Shown piece by piece: positions 26,840-38,720 of a DNA stretch of 64,000 nt. Under the pieces are notes generated by a model that had not been told where the DNA came from, did no database searches, and saw only the letters and a program-made list of their open reading frames with translations. Source of the stretch: Ficedula albicollis (Eukaryota; Chordata; Aves; Passeriformes; Muscicapidae). Where the stretch lies: positions 10,449,626 to 10,513,625 of the forward strand of contig NC_021674.1 of NCBI RefSeq assembly GCF_000247815.1, given 5' to 3'. Within the stretch, counting starts at the first letter, position 1. Every line of letters begins with the position of its first letter. The translations under genes were made by a program, and so were the position numbers.

Positions 26840-27420
26840 GAGACGGAGTTTCTGCGTGGACAAAGGATCTGCATGGACCAAGCTGACCGGCAAGCCGTGC
26901 AGAGGGAGCATGATGAGGATCATGCACACACCCATGCATATGTGCAGCATAAAGGCAAACGGTGCGCCCGCTTTGACCCCAAATAGCCATGGGCCATCCT
27001 GAAGAGCCTGTGGCCCCTCAGTCACTGGCCTACTAGTTAATTGCCACACGGACTTCGTGACACATGGGCAGATAATATGACATTTTCGGTTTCTGTCACT
27101 AGCAAACGCCACAGCGTTGCTTGCACTAGTTGCTAAGAAGCTGTCAGAAACCATTAGCAGCTGGCTAAAGTTGCCCTATGGCATTTCCTCATGGCATCAG
27201 CAAAACAAGCATAAATCACCCAGCGGAGCCTCCCGCTATACTAATGAGGCTGTAAGCTTGTTTATGGACTAGCATCATTTCTATGATTATTTCCACCTTT
27301 TCAGTTCGCCTTCATTTGGCGGCAGGAGAAGTCAACTTCAGGAACAGAGTTGCCACCGACATTTTACAAATGCAGTTCGTAGCTGCTACCGTGTGGCTGG
27401 TCAGTGGTGCTTCAAGTTTG
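26840..27420. promoter_or_regulatory. Candidate conserved intronic enhancer (clustered TALE and PBX-HOX sites)
   Basis: CTGTCA, the reverse complement of the MEIS core TGACAG, occurs at 27093-27098 and 27141-27146. ATAAATCA, which reads as the PBX-HOX-type TGATTTAT on the other strand, lies at 27211-27218. The segment is repeat-free and less AT-biased than its surroundings. It includes ACTAATGAGGCTGTAAGC and TGATTATTTCC, which look constrained. This is the best motif cluster in intron A, but enhancer status is inference. Confidence 0.4.
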
Positions 27421-28393
27421 TTTAGTGATCTTTAAAAGGAGGAAAAGAGAGGGAAAAAAGAAAAGGAGGGGGGAATCTCTGGAGACCTCACAGAGGTGAG
27501 TGTATCGAGTTGCAAAGTAGATGGAAATACTAAAATCCACAATTGACCATTTAGACTTCTCTCTGTGGTTTCAGTCTTTACAGGATCAATTTTCCATTTA
27601 AAAAAAGTGGAAGAGGTTAAACAATTTACAGAAGTCTACTGAAGCATTTGCTCCGAGGATAACCGGGCGCTTTCTTATCCTCTCCCTGCTTTTCACTTTC
27701 TCTAACTTGTGTCGGTCGAGGCCAGGGTTTATTGTTTTAGGCTTTTCTGAACATACACCAGTATTTACACTGGATTGAAAGCATTTGCTTCCAATGAAAA
27801 TCTTGTCTTAGATTACAGCCCAGCAGTGTAATTTCCCTCCCAGATGGGAGTAAAGTAGCAGTATTTGCCTAAAAACAGTAGGAAGAACAAACTGTGCATT
27901 AAGCCAAGGCTGTTTTTGGCTTGAGCTAATGATGTAACAGAAACCTTTTATTTGGGATAGGTCACTGCCCGGGATTGAAGGAGGTGATCTGGCTCGCGCT
28001 TGAAAGGTTTCTCCATTGTATCTACATAAGTCTTCACTTAAAAAATCCTGTTCCTAATGCTTCTGCTTTCATACAGGAGAAATAAACAGGAAAGGTTCTG
28101 GGGAGTGTTATAGGTGGAATGCAGAAAGCTTTTCCTCCCCTAATGGAGGATATAATTCAGGTGCCCTGGAGGCATGCTTTCAGGAATTCTCTTGCCCGAG
28201 GTAATGGGAAGCTAAGGCTGCTTGAAGGCCTTGATTATCTATTGATGCACAAAGCTGGAAAAAAAGTCATCTCCCTTGGATTATAGTAGATATTTCCATA
28301 AATTATCAATGAGTCCTCCTCCCGTCAGGCATGAGGCAATGCCTGCTAAATTAATCTGAAGGGGGTTTGAAATGAGTATATTTTTTTTAAAAA

Positions 28394-28429
28394 GGGGTGG
28401 GGGGAGAGGATGGGTGGACGATGGCAGGG
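28394..28429 (+). other. G-rich tract, possible G-quadruplex with longer loops
   Basis: GGGGTGGGGGG is followed by two further GGG runs within the next 25 bases. Loops of 7 or more bases make it a weaker candidate than the motif at 10274. It follows directly after an A/T homopolymer. Confidence 0.5.
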
Positions 28430-30037
28430 AGGTGGTGAAAGGCAGTGTCATTAGGTTAGAAGCTTTTCATTTTTAATCAATGAATGCGTAATACTTTTCT
28501 TTTCCTTGTTTGCCTCTTGCAGACAGAAAGTAGATTAGCTCGTGGAATTTTAAATGCTGTTGAGTTGTTTCCTTTGCTCATGTTTCTTTTATGAATTATT
28601 ATTTTATATGGTGAATTGCTTCTCTGTATAAAAGCCCTTTTTTACATACTGGGCTTTCAAAGAATTTGTTGGATATCTAATTTCTTCATAAAAATCTTGT
28701 GTTTGTCTGTAACTATCCAAGGTTACAGTTTCATCAAAGACACAGGCCGAGTCATAAGAACAATTATAAATTTGCCTCGGTCAGTAACATGCTAAGAATA
28801 TAACACTAATAATAGCGCGGGGGTTTTTTTGTGCTGAAAGCTGTTAAACAAATCATAATTATGACAGTCTGCATCCCTTTTTAAAAATATTTTTTATTTT
28901 TGTCCCTAACGGAGATAGTTTGTATTCAGCCAAATTGAGATTACTTTCTTCATCATTCTTGCCCGGGGGTGCAAAAAACACTTGCCTAATAACATCACAA
29001 CTCCGTGTTACTGCAAATACAGTGTCTTTGGAAGCAAGGATATGTTGTTCAGTCCACATGCATTCAATGCAAAACTTATTTGCTCTGTAGGCTTGTTTAT
29101 AAACTGCTTTCAGTGTTTGCAACAAAAATTGCATGCAGACTTCTAGGCACTGCAACTTTTGTTTTCCCTTGGCCTCTAACCCATCAGACCAGACCCAAGC
29201 AGGCTGCTACACAGTGGCATCCTCCCACAGACGTGTTGCTAATGTGATGAGAACTGTCTGAGACCTTCTCTGCATTAAGGAAATTCATTCTGGATCAGTG
29301 GTTGTTTCACAGAAGCAGACACCTATTACAAATACGGCACACTGGCACAAAGCAGGGTATTAATTCCTAATGGTGTATATCAAACTGGTGCCTACTCATC
29401 CCCTTCTGAATTTCTTTTGGCTGGACTGGGAAGAAGGGAGCCAGTTAGCTACCCACCTCCCATCAAAGAATCAGGGGAAGCTGCAAATCTGTAAAAGGCT
29501 TAACATAAGCGATGCCTCAATCATCTGTTTTTTTCTAAATTTGTGGAGTGAATATGATGTTGCAAGAGAGCTGCATTCACTGCAGTTTTTACACTCCAGG
29601 GTGGGACGAGGCCCTCAGCTTCACAGGTCATGATCCCCATCCCAGAACACCATTGATACTTTTCTAATTGTCAACTCAGCCAAAGTAACTGATTGGGATA
29701 AATCTTTGGGAAGTGACCTAGTGTGAAGAAGAGCCAGCATTTCCACCTCTGCAAGTTGGATCCTTGCAATTTTTTTTTTATAATTTGTAAGCACTTTTTG
29801 TTCTGGGTTACAATGGCAGAGATGGTCACACTGTCCTTCAAGACAAACCAGAATGGGGCCAACACATTTCTGAGCCCCTCCCTCTCCCTGTGTCTCTCTC
29901 CTCTCTATCCCCATCTCCTCAACCCCTGGTGAATTACGGTGTTAAAGAATTTATACCTCATTTAAATATTCATGCAGTTTATACCCAAAGCCAGGCTTCG
30001 GCTGAAGTATATAAAGGTAGCATAAGTCAAAATTTGA

Positions 30038-30211
<174 letters not shown>

Positions 30212-33051
30212 TAGATCACATATGCAAAATAAAACATGGATAATGTCATAGTTGTAGTCATAGAAAGCAAAAAATACGTATGATGTTGCTGCCAGGCAGT
30301 AGAGGGACTTTTCTGAGCAGAGTTGTTGTTGTTGCTTTATTTGCTAGATGCCAGGGGAAGAGCATAGAGCGTATGTTTTTATGGTGTGGGGGTTTTTTTG
30401 TGTGTGTGTGTTCTTTTTAGATTTGTTTGTTTGTTTGAGACACAGTTGTTAACAGGATATCACTGCCAAATGTGGTTTTTACTTAAAGCTTATATGAATA
30501 TAACCTCGCAGACCTGTCCTGCTTTGCAGTGGGAATTGCTGCTTTGGAGCACAGAGCAGCATTTGGCCCCTGGTTCTGTGCTCCAGAGAACTGCAGAAAA
30601 CAATTGGGGAGATTAAAAAAACAAAGCCAAAAGCAAACAAAGACCTTATTCAGATGTTTGTCAGAGATCATCAGAAGCTTCATGATGAAAGGTCTGAATG
30701 TATCTGGTTTAATAGCAAAGTATAATTTTTTTCTTTGAGACGTTCTCATTCCCAGAGTGTAAGTTACCCCTGTATTTAATGTTAGGCAGTGGTGGGGGTA
30801 TGCGCAGTTGTTTCTGTTACCACAGCTACCTGTATGGGGTTTTTTATTCCTGGGATTAGAAATCAAAGCTCTGTACAGGTGTGTGGAGTTAAGCTGGATG
30901 CTGGAGCTGCTTTCAAGGCTTTATAATATGTACCACACCTTCTAACATTAGCATTTAGAGAAGTATTTCTAATGCCATGCTCCTTCTTCATCAGATTGTG
31001 GTGATCTGTCACTGTGTTTTTATCCACTGTGGGGATCTGGGCTTTGAGCCCCAGGTTTTTTTGCCTCCGCCTTTCTGTGCCAGGAGGATAAGGGTCTGGC
31101 AAGGGTTGCTGGGGTGTCTGCAGGTGGTAGTGAAGAAGGGCTTTTGCATATAGCCCCAGTAGCTGACTCTTTCCTCTGCCTGTAGCTAGGGTCAGGATGA
31201 AACTAGAAGCTGGCCAGCTTGCCTAGCCTGGTGGGAGCTCTGCCAAGGATATGCTCGTAAAGCAGGGGAAATGCTCATGCACATCACCCCTCCATCCCCT
31301 GCTGAGCCAAGAAACCAGATATCTGCCATGACTCTTGTCAGCACGGGGATCAGGCAGGGAATCCTGTCCTGTGCGGTCCTGGGTTGCTATGAATGAACCT
31401 TCATGTTGGAGTCCTACTCCTTGGAGGCCAGAGAGGGCCTCAGATATCTCCGGGGTAATCTCTCTCTCTGGCAGACTCCATGTCAGCCATGCCCCAACTC
31501 TGCCAGGTCCTTAGCCTTATCTGGTGTGTTCTGTGCCATCACTTCCACAGGCTGAGGTCCCTTTGGTGTTGATGGCTCCCCCTTTGTAGGTCCTCACCCG
31601 AGATGAGTTGACACCTGGCATCTCTCTGCAGATAGATGTGAGGTTAAGGACATCCACCCCCAAAACAGTCCATGGGTGCTGTGCCAGCAGCAGTGCTCAC
31701 ACCAGCTTAATGCACCCATTTAAGTTCAGTAGTCGGGGGAGGCCCTGGAAGCTCAGCAGTCAGGACAAGGCACACCAGGAAACACTGAACAACTGCATGT
31801 CAGTTCCTGTAGTTTCCAGTGATGAATTGCAAATTAAGTAGTAGAAATATTTTTTTCCTGAAAGTGGCCTGTTGCTGTGTTTGTGCTAGTAAATAAACCA
31901 TCACCCAAATCTGAGTACAAGAGCACAAAGGTTAATCCTGGCAAACTGTTTGAGCAGTGTTCAGCACACTCTTAGCCTGGGCTGGGTATGCCCCCTCCAA
32001 ATGCTTTCCTGGGAATATGGCAGAAGGCTACAGGGTGTCTCTAAAAAAGCCTTTGTGGTGGGAGCCACCCTGTGTAGAGCGTTTAACTACATGAGCTTGA
32101 CCTGACCCTGTAGCTAATTCCATGCTTAGTCTCAGAACCAGAGAACAGACTGAACAGACCCCCTCACTGTTTCCCCTTGGTTAGGTGCAGGGTTTTAGTG
32201 GCTTTTCACTCTTCTCCTGTGTGGTAATAGTGTTCGAAAGAGGAGAGTGCCTGCTGAGCTTGCTCCAGGGCTCCTAGCAGTCCCTAGGAGACAATATCTG
32301 GACATCTGCTTGTAAGGTGGTCTCTGCTTCTGGAAGACTCAAACACAGAAAGAACCTTCCCCCCAGGACCTTTGCAATGCTGCATTTTCTACCTTGTAGA
32401 CTGAGCTAAAGCTTGCTTTAAAAATCCACCATCTCCTGTGCAGAGCCAGCCCAGCCATGTGAAGCATGCAATTTTTTTGCAGGGCAGCTCTCTCCTCTCC
32501 TAGAAGCAGGATAGGTCCAGGCAGGACCTTGAGACAGGGCCTAGGTAGGATCTTGGACAGTTTCCTCAAATTAAAACATGTCTAGAGAGCACTGTAGGCT
32601 CTTCCAAGTGCTAGAGCAACAGAGCATGTTTACAGGCTGCTTGGGGTGCTGTCCTGGCTGCAAAAAAAGCCAAAACAAACCCAGGCTCAAATAATGGCTG
32701 CGATCAGAGCTGAGGAGTAGTGGGGGGAGAGACTGAAGGAGTTAAAACTGTTCATTTTTGAGGGCATCTGGGCTTCATGGCTGCTCTTATAACACTGCAC
32801 AGTGGTATGGTGGTGTCCCTACCTGATGTCCTTGCTGCAAGAGGGAGATCATCCTGAGAAAAATAGAGATCCCACACTGTTTGTTTTATTTATTTATTGA
32901 CTCATTTATTTATCAGTGGATTTGGTCTTTTGTAGGGTGAACACAAGGTCCTCTCTAAAGCGGCAGGTGAGGAAAGACAGAAGGGTGGTTCTGTTCAGGC
33001 AGGGGATATGTCATGACTGGTGATACTTCCCTTTTGCCCCCAGCACTTTGC

Positions 33052-33948
33052 CTGCCTTCACTTCGCCATCTGAAAATGGCAGAGAAGAAATGAGCAGCAG
33101 TTAAGTGCAAAATCCAGCATCCCCTTGACCATTGGTACTTCCTAATTGGGGTGTTAGTTCGGAGTCCTCCTTTTCAAAAGTAATTTTTTTTTTTCACAAT
33201 TGTAATATTAATACGCATCAATGGCATAGAATTAAATAAAATAGACAGTAATTGCTGTGTCTGTCATACTAATGATTATTGGTTGGAAAGACCTAAAATA
33301 AATACAGTCTTCCAGAAGTGGATAGGTTGGGTTAATTCCTTTTAGGCAGTTATTCCATGTCCAGGAGCTTTAAGTCTTCCTCTGTGTACTGACTTCATTT
33401 CCGAAGGTTTGTCCCCCAGTTCTTGTTTCACGCTTAGGAGGAAATTCATTTTTTTCTCTCCGGATGCTAAAGTGTTTGGGCAGTAGTTCCCACTCAGTAT
33501 CAGCTGCCTTCACTTCGCCATCTGAAAATGGCAGAGAAGAAATGAGCAGCAGTTAAGTGCAAAATCCCCTTGACCATTGGTACTTCCTAATTGGGGTGTT
33601 AGTTCGGAGTCCTCCTTTTCAAAAGTAATTTTTTTTTTTCACAATTGTAATATTAATACGCATCAATGGCATAGAATTAAATAAAATAGACAGTAATTGC
33701 TGTGTCTGTCATACTAATGATTATTGGTTGGAAAGACCTAAAATAAATACAGTCTTCCAGAAGTGGATAGGTTGGGTTAATTCCTTTTAGGCAGTTATTC
33801 CATGTCCAGGAGCTTTAAGTCTTCCTCTGTGTACTGACTTCATTTCCGAAGGTTTGTCCCCCAGTTCTTGTTTCACGCTTAGGAGGAAATTCATTTTTTT
33901 CTCTCCGGATGCTAAAGTGTTTGGGCAGTAGTTCCCACTCAGTATCAG
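33052..33948. repeat. Large tandem duplication, 452-bp and 445-bp units, near identical
   Basis: Unit 1 (33052-33503) and unit 2 (33504-33948) both begin CTGCCTTCACTTCGCCATCT and end CCCACTCAGTATCAG. The only difference I can see is a 7-bp indel (unit 1 has ATCCAGCATCCCC where unit 2 has ATCCCC); even the 11-T run is the same length. Each unit carries CTGTCATACTAATGATTATT (33261 and 33706), a TALE plus homeodomain-like site. The duplication is either very recent, polymorphic, or a false duplication in the assembly. Confidence 0.96.
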
Positions 33949-35039
33949 GCTCCAGCCCGCCCCCCCCTTCCCCCCAGTATTTTGACTGATGTGCAGAACC
34001 GACTTGACATATGCCCAAAGGGTAGGCAAGCGCTGTCCTCTGCAGATGCAGGCAGTATGCTCTGCAGCTTTTTAAGGGATAAATCAGAGGATAAATTCAT
34101 CCAATTTGCCTTTTTTTTTTCCCCTCTTGGAATAATAGCAACAAAAATATTCGGCTAAAACAATTGCAAAAGTGCTGACCGGACTCACGCTTAGGACTTT
34201 GCAGGATATTTTTTTTAACTGTTTGCTGTTCTGATTTAATTTTGATTAAACCTATGGGTTGGATGGAAGAGCTGCTCAGGTGGGCTGTTAGTTGGGAAAA
34301 ATGTAGTTGTGAAGCTTGTCAAAATTTTTCATGGTAGCTTATGACACCATCTGGCAAATTTGGAGATTTATGAAATCTGTTTTTAGGATTTTGCTATAAA
34401 TTTGAGCTGGAAGCCTGTTGCTCTCTGGAATAAATGAAAAAAAAAAAAAAAGAAGAAGAAGAATTTGGTGAAGAACTGGTAAAGTTGAGTCAAAATTGAG
34501 AAGAGGCTTGTGGGGTGCTATCAGATGAGCATTGAATGCCACAGCAAGGTCTGGAGGAGGGACTGGGGTAAACCAGTTCTGTGCTGGTGCTTCTCTTCAG
34601 AAAGTCACCCTATGGATAATTTCAGGGTGTGTTGCAGCCCAGAAATGTTTTGCAGGCCTTTTAGACTTCTAAAAATTAAAAAAAAAATATTTTTTTTGAT
34701 TACTTAACATTCAGGTTCATCTCTACCCCCAAATTTTTCAAGCATTACTCCTCACTGTAATGTACTTCCCTCAACAGGAATTGTGAAATAAGGGAAAAGC
34801 TTGGGGCAAGGGGAAGGGAATTAAAAAGTAATCTTGCTTACAGTTAAATCTGTGTAAATTTAATTGTGGCAACAGGGTTAGTTTCTGCTTCAACCCATCC
34901 TAGGCTTTTGTCCCAGCAATGGCATTATTGATATAAATTGGTATTTGGAATGGATGTAAATTACTTTTTGTTCAAAACTAGGAGAAGGGAGTTTATGGGG
35001 TGTCATTTCAAGTGTTTTTTTCACTCGTGAACACTCTGC

Positions 35040-35780
35040 ATCCTTTAAATCCAGCTTAATTTAAAATATTGGGATTCAAACCTCATTTTGGGGATTATAT
35101 AATGTAATTGGTTTGTTATATGATGAGTATTTGATGATCTTCACATTCATCATCTAATCAGGTAAAAAAAGCCATGAAATTATAATCCCAAAAGATGTTT
35201 AATAACAATTTAAACTATTGAAGGCTTTATTTAAGCACATTAGGGGATTATAAACTACTCTCTTTTAATGGTGCCAAGAGGTAGATTCAAGGACTTCAAA
35301 CACCTTTTAAAAAACAAATTACCACGATTTAAAAAAATGAATGGGCTGAGGATTTCTTTCATGTAAATCCCATAATTTAATCATTATTTTTGACTGCTTT
35401 TAAAACAATTTCCTTAAGAGGTTAAATCTTACTGAAAGGGGAGACTGAGCAGAAAGTAAAAGACATAGCCGAAAGATGTTGACTTTAAAGCGAAAGGATT
35501 TTTTTCCATTATGTATTTGGATTTTTAACCTTTACTGACTACTTGATGCTATGATATGAAACAAGAAAATTTAAAATAAGCAATATGCAATCTATTTATT
35601 AAAGCTGTTATTTATAAAAGAATTTATTGGAAGTAGATATTTTTAATCAAGCTGAGAAAAATAGTCCCCATGGCTTCAAGGATGCTGTTGTGATAGAAAA
35701 CTTACACCATTTAATTCTGTAAGTTTTCTTTTTACATTAATATTTTACTGGCTAGCAATTCTTTCAAGTTAAAACAAGTT
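35040..35780. promoter_or_regulatory. Candidate conserved AT-rich intronic element
   Basis: This is a long repeat-free AT-rich stretch with many homeodomain-type words: ATGTAATTGG, TCATCTAATCAGG, GAAATTATAATCCC and TTTAATCATTATTTTTGAC. It contains a perfect 12-bp hairpin near its 3' end. Composition and motif density suggest a conserved noncoding element. Conservation has not been tested. Confidence 0.35.
35695..35729. other. Perfect hairpin, 12-bp stem, 11-nt loop
   Basis: AGAAAACTTACA at 35695-35706 pairs exactly with TGTAAGTTTTCT at 35718-35729 around an 11-nt loop. The right arm also contains GTAAGT, a 5' splice-site-like hexamer, which the stem would sequester. Its role, if any, is unknown. 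The stem is too short for a microRNA precursor. Confidence 0.75.
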
Positions 35781-38654
35781 GATTTCATGTCTTTTCTCAT
35801 CCCTCCATAATTATGAGATTTTGCCTTGGGAGAAGCATGGGGTTAATTTGGCTGCCTGCCCCTACTCCCGTACAGGATGCTTGCCTGGTTTTGAAAAGGA
35901 GTATAGTGAAAGGGTAGGTGGGTACAAAACTAGAGTACTGAAAATATGGAAAGGGGAAAATACTTGGCTAAACCAAGTTTTCTTTGTTCTCCTTTTGAGA
36001 GATTTGGAAGCATTAAAACAATGTGCAACTTGCAAGGAGTCTCCATCCTGCACCAATTGGTACTTGCTCTGCAAAATGCCGGAGGGCACCTGGAGCTCAT
36101 CTGTCTAACAGGGGTCAGATTTCCATCTATTGGGCTTGGAATGGGTGGGGGTGTCCTCCCACTTTATCCCAAATACACAGGTCTCCTCTTTCACTTGATT
36201 TTATTGGGGACAAAGCTGTAAAATGCTTTCTTCCACATCTGCAAGACTTCTCAATGCCAGCTGTCCCGAATTCCTGGGAAAAGCCAGGCTTTTTAGCTTG
36301 CCTTGAGTCATTCATGCACCGCTATCCCCTTGACTGGGGAGCTGGGAGCCAGGGCTTTTCCTGCTCCTGGCAGCAGGAAGACCTGTCAGAACATCCCATT
36401 TATCACAGGTGGTGCAAGTAACCCACAATGGGGGTCCTCAGCTCCCTTCTGCTTGGGGAGGTGCTGTGGGAGTCGATTCCAATGGCAGAAAATGGGAAGT
36501 GTTGTTATGGGACAAGATAATTATTCTGGGACTCTGTCCCAATTGAGTTGAGAGCTCCAAAAATGAGGACAAAGAGGATTTAGGTAACTGTGTTTGAATT
36601 AACTTCTTAACCCATCAGAGTTTTGTGGAGGACAGTGACTCTTAAAACCTCCAGCATTTTCTTTAATTGTCCTCAAATTTGTGGCTTTGACCTGCTGTCC
36701 AACTTCCAAGGTTTGGTCCATTTTCTATCATGAGCGAAATTGCCATTTTAAAAGAAAACTGTTGGGTTTTGGGTGATATCCTTGGCAATGCTGCTGTTGC
36801 TCCAGTGTCATGATTTCTTGGAAAGACCATGTTTCATGCAGTGTCTCATAGATTATTTAAATTGTCAGTGCTAGGCTGTCCTGCAAAACTTTCGTTTTAG
36901 AACAGAAAGGAAAAATAGAGGATGCTTTAGTGAGTTAGTTCAAGGAAAACAGATTATTTAGTTAGGCTCTTCTCACATTCAGAAGTGTGGTGTAGTTACA
37001 GCATCTTTTTTTTTTAACACCTGTGATTTAGCTCCATTTCTATTGAAGACAGCCATCACGTCTTAAACTACAGGATATGCGACATCTCACAGGGGCTCCT
37101 CACAGGTCTTGGGAATGGCAGTGATCCAGGGAAGTATTTTGGTTGAAATCAGAAGGTAGTCAATAACCTGAGCCAAGAAGATTTTAGAGAGAGAGAATGA
37201 GTGAGTGTGTCTGTCTATTCCCAAAGGTCTAGCCTACCTTTTTCTCAATTTCCCACAGTTTCTAGCTTGGAGGCACTATTGTCCCAATTTGAAAGCCACT
37301 AGCACATTAAAGAATTTGAATTATTTTGAAGTTGCTGAAACACATTAGTATTTAGACACTAGCAGAATTTCACATCTGAGTAGAAGCAAGGGAATATTGA
37401 AAAGTTGAAACATGATAAACATTAATTCAGATGCTAAATTACACTTGCTCTGGTTGTACTAGAACTGCTTTTGTTTGCATAAATATTCTCGGAAATGAGT
37501 TTACTAGAAAGAATGTTTGCAGTAATAAGAATTTTTAAGTCAGCAGAAGATGCTCTGCTTTCTTCTCCACCCTCTCCTTTCTTTTATATTTGCAGCTGTG
37601 ATATTTTGTGTGTGCAGCTTCAATTTTGAAATTAGCCTCCTCCAGTTAAGACATGGCAATGTGTTACACGATGCACTGTCTTTCTGCAGTCAAAGCAGAC
37701 ATACAAAATCCAAGTATCACCTTTGGAAGGGGAGAGAGGGGGAGGGCAAAAGTTTGATCACCAATTTTTAAATCTGGAAGTATCCATGGAAATATTTTGG
37801 CGATTAGTTTACAATATGAAGTGCATTAAAAGCAGCAACAGTATCTTGGCAAGCAGTGGGTGAGCAGGAAATGAGGATAAATTAATGGGCTTGGTTGTTC
37901 ATTATTAGTTGTTTATTTAGCTTGTCCTCTAACATGGTTGCTACAAAAGAGCCTATGTTGATTCTCAGATATGCTTATGTGTCTAAGTGCCAGTGTTAAT
38001 TTTTTGCTGGAAATCTAACTCCTGAAGCAGTCTCACAGCATGCCAGTGTGCTAGCAAATGACTTAATCAGATCAGGTAAAGTGCCAAAATATGAGGCACC
38101 AAACCAGTTGGGCGCATATCTGATGAGATGTGTTAATCTGTGGTGTAAGATAAGCTGCCTTTCAAATAGGGTCACATTTGGATGTGGTACATCAAGTTGT
38201 GTAAGATGCATTCCCTTGCTCTGGCATACACTATTCTACATCTGTTTGCATGAACTTAACCCTTTTCTGGATAAAACAAAGCAGTGATACTGTGGTGAGT
38301 ATAGTCTGTTTGTTGCTCCAAGACAGGCATGAGAAGTGACTTGGTTTTCTACCCTTTTAAAAAAGTTTTGTCTCCCTTTTCCTGCATTTACCTTTAGCTA
38401 CACAGAATCTGCACTGTTACAGCTTAATGCTTTTTCTCCTTGCATTTATTCAAGAGGCTCTAATTCCTAATATTAAGTACTTATGTTTAGTGTCTGGCCA
38501 TCAAAATTACCCAGAGAAAAACTTTCCTTTGGAAGGGAAACTTTGTTGGTGGTGTAAGTTAAAATTTTCCATGGGTAATGCCATTCTTTCCAACCAAATA
38601 CTCAGTTGAAAATCCAATTTTCAATATTCATAGAGTCATTATTCATGGAAAAAA

Positions 38655-38720
38655 TGTATTCATAGAATTGTTAAGGTTGGAAAAGACTTTTAAGATCATC
38701 AAGTCCAACCAATCCTATCT
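38655..38720 (-). mobile_element. CR1 LINE fragment (degraded 3' end, antisense)
   Basis: The segment ATTCATAGAATTGTTAAGGT followed by TTGGAAAAGACTTTTAAGATCATCAAGTCCAACC (given as motif words) matches the reverse complement of the well-known avian CR1 3' end. There, TGATCTTTAAAGGTCCCTTCCAACC precedes the ATTCTATG tail. It is heavily truncated, with no reverse transcriptase sequence. Confidence 0.8.
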
